Assembly (NCBI GenBank): GCA_934149245.1 | Contig: CAKPER010000033.1 | Coordinates: 1-12,496 of the forward strand | DNA length: 12,496 nucleotides | Source: an uncultured Bacilli bacterium | GTDB taxonomy: Bacteria; Bacillota_I; Bacilli_A; RF39; UBA660 | Direction of reading: 5' to 3' | Part shown: positions 8,437-12,496 of the stretch, piece by piece | Layout of the letters: every line of letters starts with the position of its first letter | Numbering within the stretch: the first letter of the stretch is position 1 | Notes under the pieces: model-generated | Seen by the model: only the letters and a program-made list of their open reading frames with translations | Database searches by the model: none | What the model was told of the DNA's origin: nothing | Translations under genes and position numbers: made by a program

Positions 8437-8600
8437 ATAATTTTCATTATACTCTTATAATCTATAACGTGATTAATCGTTAAAACTAAAGGGTGAATTC
8501 GTATTAGAATAATATCCTAGTTTTACAGCTACCACTAGTTCTCTATATATTAATGCTTTAATACTACTACTTCCTCATCACAGTTTTATAAGTTTTTACA
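8383..8600 (-). promoter_or_regulatory. T-box riboswitch, phenylalanine-specific (TTC specifier)
   Basis: On the minus strand the conserved T-box AAGGTGGTACCGCG lies at 8418-8431. The TGGT in its bulge suits pairing with the ACCA end of tRNA-Phe. The upstream stem I region carries the GATGAGGAAG opening, AGAGA and the GGTAGCTG distal elements, and on its 3' side the specifier TTC (8495-8497), followed by the expected A, in GAATTCACCC. TTC is a Phe codon, agreeing with pheS-pheT downstream. Uncharged tRNA-Phe would stabilise the antiterminator and allow read-through into the 95-aa ORF, pheS and pheT. Confidence 0.95.
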
Positions 8601-8606
8601 AGATTT

Positions 8607-8635
8607 ATTATAATATAGCTTTTTGGACAAGTCAA
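8607..8635 (-). promoter_or_regulatory. Sigma-A-type promoter of the T-box/phe operon
   Basis: TTGACT (8630-8635) and TATAAT (8607-8612) on the minus strand are separated by exactly 17 bp, giving a predicted transcript start near 8600. This fits the start of the T-box leader and is one of the clearest promoters in the window. Confidence 0.88.
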
Positions 8636-8736
8636 TAATGAATGAATACTTTTCTTGATAATAAGTATTGGAATTGTTTATATTAAAGTATAAATTTGTT
8701 AGAAATAGTACCATAAATCATTACTTTGTTAATACT

Positions 8737-8805
8737 ATTTTACATTTTGGCTCATTTTCATTTTACATTTTGGCTGGTTTTTATTTTACATTTTGGCTGT
8801 ACTTT
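8737..8805. repeat. Three 23-bp tandem units with a 16-bp conserved core
   Basis: The core ATTTTACATTTTGGCT is repeated exactly at 8737-8752, 8760-8775 and 8783-8798, at a strict 23-bp period; the 7-bp linkers differ. On the minus strand the core reads AGCCAAAATGTAAAAT. It lies in the gap between the phe operon promoter and the end of the reverse transcriptase gene. Evenly spaced (about two helical turns) exact cores with free linkers look like protein-binding sites. Terminal multiple repeats of this kind are known at ends of IS21-family elements, so it may be a transposon-end remnant; no transposase is present. The rest of 8640-8918 holds no gene that I can support. Confidence 0.8.
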
Positions 8806-8903
8806 ATTATATATAATCTAATTAGATGTTATGCTTTTGAAGTTATATAAGTTATATATTAGTGTTAATATAACAATACTGTGTTTTCTATGCTTTAATT
8901 TTA

Positions 8904-8929
8904 CTGAAAAAGCTAATATTACTTTTCAG
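8904..8929 (-). other. Hairpin across the end of the reverse transcriptase gene
   Basis: CTGAAAAAG (8904-8912) can pair with CTTTTCAG (8922-8929) with one bulged A. The hairpin spans the reverse transcriptase stop codon. On the minus strand no T-run follows it, so it is not a typical intrinsic terminator. It could protect the 3' end or terminate weakly; the DGR transcript has no other visible terminator. Confidence 0.4.
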
Positions 8930-10034
8930 CTATAAATTTTTTACTACTAGCAATATTTAGAAATCCATTATAGCTACTAAGTTTTTCTAAATACATTGTT
9001 TTATCATTTTTCAGACTACTTAAATTTTTCTTAATTCTTCTTTTAGTTTTAGAACCTACTAAAATATATAGCTTTTTATTTTTAAGAATAAATTTATATC
9101 CTAGAAATGGAAGGCCGTTATTTAAATTATAAATTTGAGTTTTATCGTTTAAATATAATTTTTCTTTTAAAACAAATTTATTGATTTTTTCTAAGCATTT
9201 TTTGAGATAGTCTTTATCATGATGGAATAAAACTAAATCATCCATATATCTAACATAACATTTTACTTTTAGTTTTTCTTTTATATAGTGATCTAAGTCA
9301 TTTAAATAAAAAATAGCCATTATTTGACTAGTCATATTTCCTATTGGTAATCCTTTTCCTTTTTGGTATAGGGGAATTCTATCTAACTCTAAGCATTTGG
9401 TTTCTTTTTCTTTATTACTTATTTTAAGGCTTTTAATGTGCTTTTTATATTTTTCTATTTCAAAGTTTATTTCTTTATTTACATAATCTTTGTCTGTACT
9501 TATGATAATTGATTTTATTAATTCAATTAAAGATTTATCATCAATTACTTTAGAGAGTTTTTTTATTAATATATCATGGTCTATACAATAAAAAAATTTA
9601 TGAATATCACATTTTAGAACATAAATATCATCATGATTTACTTTTAGTTTGTTTATATATTTTTTTACGTACTCAATAGCATATTTTGTTCCCTTATCTT
9701 TTCTAGTGGCAACGTTTGTATTTATTAATCTTGGCTCTATTTGTGGTAATAATACGTATTTGCTTATTAAATGATTAACTATTTTATCACTTAAATTTTC
9801 ACTCATAATAACCCGACATTTTGGTTTTACAATTAAAAATATATTATATTTGCCATGTTTATAGGTTTTATCTTTTAATAGAGTGTAAATGGTTATTAGA
9901 TTAGAAGATAAGAATAGCTCAAATTTAGGAATTTTACCTTTTTTTCTTATTTTGGTTCTTATTTCATAATAAGTAGTAAAGATTTTTTCTATATCAAGAA
10001 GAACGTTATAGTCAACTTTCTTTAGTTTGTTCAC
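8919..10034 (-). CDS. Reverse transcriptase of a diversity-generating retroelement
   Basis: This 371-aa reverse transcriptase copies the template RNA with errors at adenines so that variants can be written into a target gene. Visible motifs: motif A LKCDIHKFFYCIDHDIL (140-156, catalytic Asp143); KGLPIGNMTSQ (227-237), where IGxxxSQ replaces the QGxxxSP of other reverse transcriptases and marks the DGR class; and YVRYMDDLVLF (260-270, catalytic Asp265 and Asp266). GLPFLGYKF (307-315) follows. There is no maturase, endonuclease or RNase H domain, so it is not a group II intron enzyme. A Lys-rich segment at about 183-218 lies between motifs and may be an insertion. The start is GTG at 10032-10034 with GGAG 9 nt upstream, inside the end of avd (23-bp overlap), which suggests translational coupling. 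Its length is normal for the class and no inactivating change is seen. Confidence 0.93.
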   Translation of the reverse strand: MNKLKKVDYNVLLDIEKIFTTYYEIRTKIRKKGKIPKFELFLSSNLITIYTLLKDKTYKHGKYNIFLIVKPKCRVIMSENLSDKIVNHLISKYVLLPQIEPRLINTNVATRKDKGTKYAIEYVKKYINKLKVNHDDIYVLKCDIHKFFYCIDHDILIKKLSKVIDDKSLIELIKSIIISTDKDYVNKEINFEIEKYKKHIKSLKISNKEKETKCLELDRIPLYQKGKGLPIGNMTSQIMAIFYLNDLDHYIKEKLKVKCYVRYMDDLVLFHHDKDYLKKCLEKINKFVLKEKLYLNDKTQIYNLNNGLPFLGYKFILKNKKLYILVGSKTKRRIKKNLSSLKNDKTMYLEKLSSYNGFLNIASSKKFIAEK

Positions 10035-10365
10035 TTTTAATTACTCCATAAGTTATTTTTCTTATCTCTATTATTGCTCTTACTACTACTTCAAATTGGC
10101 GTTTACTAATTATTTTTTTATTAAAGCTAACTTTAGAATAGAAATCTAACATACTTAAGTTTATCAGGAGATCTTTTAAATATTTTTGTTTTATTCTGTC
10201 AGTAGTATTGATATTGTAAGAAAAAATATTTTCTATTAGTTTGTATGATGTTGTTTCTATATTATTTTTTAGGACATATTCTTTATTTGGAAAATTTATT
10301 AATAATTTATTATAGTAATTTATTAACCTTTCGCTTTTAGATAGAAGTAGAAAATTAGAATTCAT
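10012..10365 (-). CDS. avd: Avd-like DGR accessory protein (four-helix bundle)
   Basis: This 117-aa, all-helical, basic protein is of the Avd/S23 (23S rRNA intervening-sequence protein) type. Avd forms a barrel-like pentamer in the Bordetella phage element, binds nucleic acid and the reverse transcriptase, and is required for mutagenic copying. The family is recognisable from helix spacing and sequence pattern rather than catalytic residues: RLINYYNKLLINFPNKEYVLKNNIETTSYKLIENI (helices 1-2), LKDLLINLSMLDFYSKVSFN (helix 3) and ISKRQFEVVVRAIIEIRKITYGVIKSE (helix 4). The ATG at 10363-10365 has AAAAGG 7 nt upstream. It overlaps the MSL gene by 11 bp and the reverse transcriptase by 23 bp, so the three genes form one tight unit. 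Assignment relies on pattern and context together. Confidence 0.85.
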   Translation of the reverse strand: MNSNFLLLSKSERLINYYNKLLINFPNKEYVLKNNIETTSYKLIENIFSYNINTTDRIKQKYLKDLLINLSMLDFYSKVSFNKKIISKRQFEVVVRAIIEIRKITYGVIKSEQTKES

Positions 10366-10756
10366 CTATAAACCTTTTTATCTTTTCATAATTATCTCTA
10401 TTCTTTAATAAAAATGATATTCTCTCTAGGAGAAGTTCATTAGTTTTTAGGGTAAATTCTTCTTTTTTAGCTTTGGTATAATAGTCTAAATATTTGTTAT
10501 CATCATATTCTATATTGTCTTCTTGACAATCAGTAATGACTATATAATTAATACTTAGTTCATTTAATTTACTAGTAACTTTATCTAAGGTATTAAGGGG
10601 AAAACCTATTCTATTATTAATAATTTGATATAAAAAAATTGAGTTCAAGATAAGAGCATCTTCATTATAGGTGGTATAAAAATTCCCTGATTTTATTAAA
10701 ATTATGCTAGTTGGATATTGCTTTTTTAATTCTTTATGTTTGTCTTTAAGTTTCAT
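10355..10756 (-). CDS. MutS-domain-I-like DGR accessory protein (MSL)
   Basis: This 133-aa protein resembles only the N-terminal mismatch-recognition domain of MutS. Residues 7-30 (KHKELKKQYPTSIILIKSGN then FYTTY) match the MutS pattern with GDFYE, and residues 50-76 (IGFP...LNELSINYIVITD) match the AGIPYH...AICEQ part. No ATPase, clamp or lever domain follows; the C-terminal 50 residues are a charged helical tail. MutS-like (MSL) proteins are a described but poorly understood accessory type in some DGRs. In MutS, Phe and Glu of GDFYE contact the mismatch; here the Phe is kept (Phe26) but the Glu is Thr28. I chose ATG at 10754-10756 because of GGAGGT 5 nt upstream; a TTG further up (10775-10777) would add seven residues and has no better site. 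Confidence 0.8.
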   Translation of the reverse strand: MKLKDKHKELKKQYPTSIILIKSGNFYTTYNEDALILNSIFLYQIINNRIGFPLNTLDKVTSKLNELSINYIVITDCQEDNIEYDDNKYLDYYTKAKKEEFTLKTNELLLERISFLLKNRDNYEKIKRFIDEF

Positions 10757-10778
10757 CGTTACCTCCATTACTTGCAAA

Positions 10779-10800
10779 TAGAGATCACTTGTGATCTCTA
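10779..10800 (-). repeat. Perfect 10-bp hairpin upstream of MSL
   Basis: TAGAGATCAC (10779-10788) and GTGATCTCTA (10791-10800) form a perfect inverted repeat separated by TT, ending 22 nt before the MSL start codon. It is the most G/C-containing stem in the DGR spacer. It may cap the template RNA structure or control MSL translation. A DNA role like the cruciforms near DGR target repeats is possible but less likely here, next to the template. Confidence 0.8.
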
Positions 10801-10819
10801 CTTACGGGCAATAGCAATA

Positions 10820-10846
10820 GTATTAATAAGTAAGCATTATTAATAC
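10820..10846 (-). repeat. Perfect 10-bp hairpin in the DGR spacer
   Basis: GTATTAATAA (10820-10829) and TTATTAATAC (10837-10846) pair perfectly around a 7-nt loop. It lies between the template repeat and the MSL gene, next to the hairpin at 10779-10800. Confidence 0.75.
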
Positions 10847-11010
10847 GTCTAAAGCCATATATTTAGAAATATTTTATTTCAAGGATTAATCTTGTTTCCA
10901 ATCTAATAAATTAGATTATAATTTTTTTATTTCTAAAAAATTATTACTTCCTCTCACTATAAACCTTAATCTATAGTACACGGTTCGTTAGTAATATATA
11001 CTAATTTGTA

Positions 11011-11148
11011 GTAGGAATCTGGGCGGACGCCGAGCGTATTCGTAGTCCAATTGTTGTTCAGGTTGCCATCCCCGTTCACGTTCCACACGTTCGCATCGCC
11101 GTTCCACGAGTTGAAGTTCGACGGCGAAGCAAAGCAAGGATACAACTG
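11011..11148 (-). repeat. DGR template repeat (TR)
   Basis: This GC-rich island (about 57% G+C at 11021-11140, counted by hand) lies upstream of the MSL-avd-RT genes. Read on the minus strand in one frame it gives LYPCFASPSNFNSWNGD, then ANVWNVNGDGNLNNNW, then TTNTLGVRPDSYY, like the variable end of DGR target proteins with a C-type-lectin/formylglycine-enzyme fold. There are 11 Asn codons, nine of them AAC, the codon DGR templates favour because adenine changes at the first two positions reach many amino acids without making stops. The frame is closed by TGA at its upstream end and TAA at 10966-10968 and has no start signal, so it is a template and not a gene. Exact ends cannot be set without the matching variable repeat, which is not in this window. 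Confidence 0.88.
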
Positions 11149-11172
11149 ATTTTTTCAGATTAACCCCGTAAC

Positions 11173-11202
11173 ATTATATCATATAATAACCAGTTTTTTC
11201 CA
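11173..11202 (-). promoter_or_regulatory. Putative promoter of the DGR transcript
   Basis: TATAAT (11173-11178) with TGGAAA (11197-11202) 18 bp upstream on the minus strand predicts a transcript start near 11166, about 20 nt before the template repeat. It would produce one RNA with template, spacer and all three genes. The -35 match is 4 of 6. The gap 11161-11240 holds nothing else, and I see no clear terminator for the upstream ATPase gene, so read-through from it is also possible. Confidence 0.55.
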
Positions 11203-11240
11203 TTTTTTGAATTAATTTCTAAATAATAACTTAAAATAAA

Positions 11241-12437
11241 TTACAAATCTATATTGCCTTTTAGAAAATCTAAGGCACTTATTTGTTTTATACCGTCATA
11301 ATCAACAGTATCATAATCTAATGTTATTATGTATTTAGGATAATTATCTGCTATATTTTTTAATGGTGTTAATTCTCTTTCGAGTGTTTTTTCATCTCTT
11401 ACCGAAAGGGATACTTGGATATATTTTATGCCAGTATTATTTTTTACAACAAAATCAATTTCTGTATCATCATTTTTACCGATATATATATCATAATTTC
11501 TTCTTTTTAATTCTAAAAATACTACATTTTCTAATATGCTTCCATAATCTTTAACTGAACCTAATAAATAATTTCTTAATCCTAAATCACATACATAATA
11601 TTTATTTCCAGTTTTTAAATAATCTTTTCCTTTTATATCATATCTTGATATCTTATATATAATATAACTATCTATTAGGGCACTTAAATAATTTTCTACT
11701 GTATTAACAGAGCATTTTCTATTGTTAGAGTTAAGGGTATTGGCAATTTTATTTGTTGATACTAATTGTCCAATGTTATCAAAGATAAATTTTGTGACAC
11801 TTTCTAAAATCATTGTATCTTTAAAGCTATTTCTAGAAACAACATCTTTTAATAAAACAGTATTATAAATTCCTTCTAAATAGTTTCTAACAAGTTCATC
11901 ATCATTATCTAAATTTAGGAGATATGGAAAACCACCATTTTTAATATACAAATTATATTTTTTGGCTTCATCATTTTCACCATAATACTCTAAATATTCT
12001 TTAAATGATAGTGGTAGTAAATGAAGTTGCATGTATCTCCCTGTTAAATATGTGGCTAACTCTCCTGATAACATATAAGAGTTTGATCCTGTTATATATA
12101 TATCAACATTATCTTTTATGAATAAGCCATCTATAGCTTTTTCAAAATTTTTTAACATTTGAACCTCATCTAAAAATATGTAATTCATTTTACCAAAAAT
12201 TAATTTTTTTTCTATATATGTATACAATTCTCTCCAATTGTTAAACTGCATATCACTAGGATTTTCAAAGTTAAGACTTATTATTTGCTCTTCAGAAATG
12301 TTGTTTTTTAATAAATAATCTTTATATAACTTAAATAAAGTAGATTTACCACATCTCCTTATTCCTGTTATTACTTTAATTATTTTCTTATCTTTTAATT
12401 TTAATAAGTAATCTATATATTCTTGTCTTGTAATCAT
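11241..12437 (-). CDS. AAA-family ATPase with DUF4143 domain
   Basis: This is a 398-aa member of the widespread AAA_14 plus DUF4143 family, whose role is unsettled. The N-terminal ATPase has Walker A GIRRCGKST (25-33), Walker B YIFLDE (86-91) and a sensor-like YITGSNS (114-120). A winged-helix-like middle follows (about 210-265), then a C-terminal DUF4143 domain related to PD-(D/E)XK nucleases, with ILENVVFLELKRR (301-313), TEIDFVV (325-331) and YIQVSLS (339-345). In the last motif Gln and Ser replace the Glu and Lys of active nucleases, so cleavage is doubtful. I chose the ATG at 12435-12437 because GAGG at 12446-12449 is well spaced for it and overlaps the alternative GTG at 12444-12446. 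It has its own promoter, and nothing ties it functionally to the DGR beyond adjacency. Confidence 0.92.
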   Translation of the reverse strand: MITRQEYIDYLLKLKDKKIIKVITGIRRCGKSTLFKLYKDYLLKNNISEEQIISLNFENPSDMQFNNWRELYTYIEKKLIFGKMNYIFLDEVQMLKNFEKAIDGLFIKDNVDIYITGSNSYMLSGELATYLTGRYMQLHLLPLSFKEYLEYYGENDEAKKYNLYIKNGGFPYLLNLDNDDELVRNYLEGIYNTVLLKDVVSRNSFKDTMILESVTKFIFDNIGQLVSTNKIANTLNSNNRKCSVNTVENYLSALIDSYIIYKISRYDIKGKDYLKTGNKYYVCDLGLRNYLLGSVKDYGSILENVVFLELKRRNYDIYIGKNDDTEIDFVVKNNTGIKYIQVSLSVRDEKTLERELTPLKNIADNYPKYIITLDYDTVDYDGIKQISALDFLKGNIDL

Positions 12438-12456
12438 ATCTTCCACCTCAAAATAT

Positions 12457-12485
12457 ATTATATACTAGTTTTCTATTTTTATCAA
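12457..12485 (-). promoter_or_regulatory. Sigma-A-type promoter of the ATPase gene
   Basis: TTGATA (12480-12485) and TATAAT (12457-12462) on the minus strand are 17 bp apart, with a predicted start near 12450, directly before the Shine-Dalgarno sequence. The leader would be only about 13 nt. Confidence 0.8.
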
Positions 12486-12496
12486 AAGTTTTTTCA

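Larger units (their letters stand above)
10779..10965 (-). ncRNA. Structured non-coding spacer downstream of the DGR template
   Basis: About 190 nt of non-coding sequence follow the template repeat in the transcription direction. Besides the two 10-bp hairpins at 10779-10800 and 10820-10846, it has smaller stems at 10866-10880 (GAAATA/TATTTC) and 10900-10917 (AATCTAA/TTAGATT). No convincing ORF is present. In the Bordetella phage DGR, RNA downstream of the template is needed for reverse transcriptase-Avd binding and priming. By position this spacer is the natural equivalent, which is inference. Short stems are expected by chance in DNA this AT-rich, so the two 10-bp ones carry most of the weight. 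Confidence 0.55.

Noticed and set aside
8737..8805. CRISPR-like array
   Set aside because: Only three repeats, a 16-bp core and 7-bp linkers; far too short for repeats and spacers, and no cas genes are present.
8668..8850. Plus-strand 60-codon ORF rich in Phe, Tyr and Ile
   Set aside because: It simply reads through the 23-bp tandem repeats, whose period is not a multiple of three. It has no Shine-Dalgarno sequence and looks like translated AT-rich non-coding DNA.
8919..10034. Group II intron maturase or retron reverse transcriptase
   Set aside because: It lacks the maturase and HNH domains, and the IGxxxSQ motif with Avd and a template repeat upstream identifies the DGR class instead.
10900..10930. 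Plus-strand intrinsic terminator (AATCTAA/TTAGATT stem followed by T-run)
   Set aside because: The stem and T-run fit a terminator in the plus direction, but no plus-strand gene lies upstream; it is more likely part of the spacer structure or chance.
10966..11157. Short coding gene over the GC island on the minus strand
   Set aside because: The frame is open for about 60 codons but has no start codon with a ribosome binding site, begins just after a TGA, and has the Asn-codon pattern of a DGR template next to a DGR reverse transcriptase.
11241..12437. ATPase as a DGR component, target or defence gene
   Set aside because: It has its own promoter, no template-like 3' end, and belongs to a very common family found in many unrelated contexts; adjacency alone is not evidence.

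Overview
The window comes from a low-GC, Gram-positive, Bacilli/Mollicutes-like bacterium, plausibly an uncultured gut lineage near Erysipelotrichales/RF39. The evidence is very AT-rich DNA, a phenylalanine T-box leader in front of pheS-pheT, a ylbL/ylbJ pair of Firmicutes type, an NAD-dependent DNA ligase, AAAGGAG-type ribosome binding sites and sigma-A-type promoters. Tryptophan is written as TGG and TGA acts as a stop where I checked, so the standard bacterial code fits. The placement is inference; no 16S or other marker is present.

Layout. The left edge (1-107, minus) holds the start of a cysteine-containing, collagen-like (Gly-Pro-Thr) protein that runs off the window. Next is a divergent pair: ylbL (340-1329, minus; PDZ plus Lon-type Ser/Lys protease) and ylbJ (1375-2313, plus; sporulation-type membrane protein). 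ligA (2306-4315, minus) meets ylbJ tail to tail with an 8-bp overlap. After an AT-rich gap comes the phenylalanyl-tRNA synthetase operon on the minus strand: promoter, T-box leader with a TTC specifier, an unrecognised 95-aa ORF, pheS and pheT.

The most interesting part is 8919-11202 (minus): a diversity-generating retroelement (DGR). Read in its own direction it has a promoter, a GC-rich template repeat (about 57% G+C in a genome that looks below 30%), a spacer of about 200 nt with several hairpins, a MutS-domain-I-like accessory gene (MSL), an Avd-like four-helix-bundle gene, and a reverse transcriptase with the DGR signature IGxxxSQ and YMDD. The three genes overlap by 11 and 23 bp and look translationally coupled. 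The reverse transcriptase and Avd, with MSL perhaps assisting, would copy the template RNA with errors at adenines and write the result into a variable repeat (VR) of a target gene. The template reads as the C-terminal part of a lectin/formylglycine-generating-enzyme-like domain (...NGDANVWNVNGDGNLNNNW..., LGVRPDSYY). No VR or target gene is in the window, so the element must act on a target elsewhere, or be orphaned.

Downstream of the reverse transcriptase, three 23-bp tandem repeats (8737-8805) may be a transposon-end remnant. At the right edge is an AAA-family ATPase with a DUF4143 domain (11241-12437, minus) and its own promoter; it is probably unrelated to the DGR.
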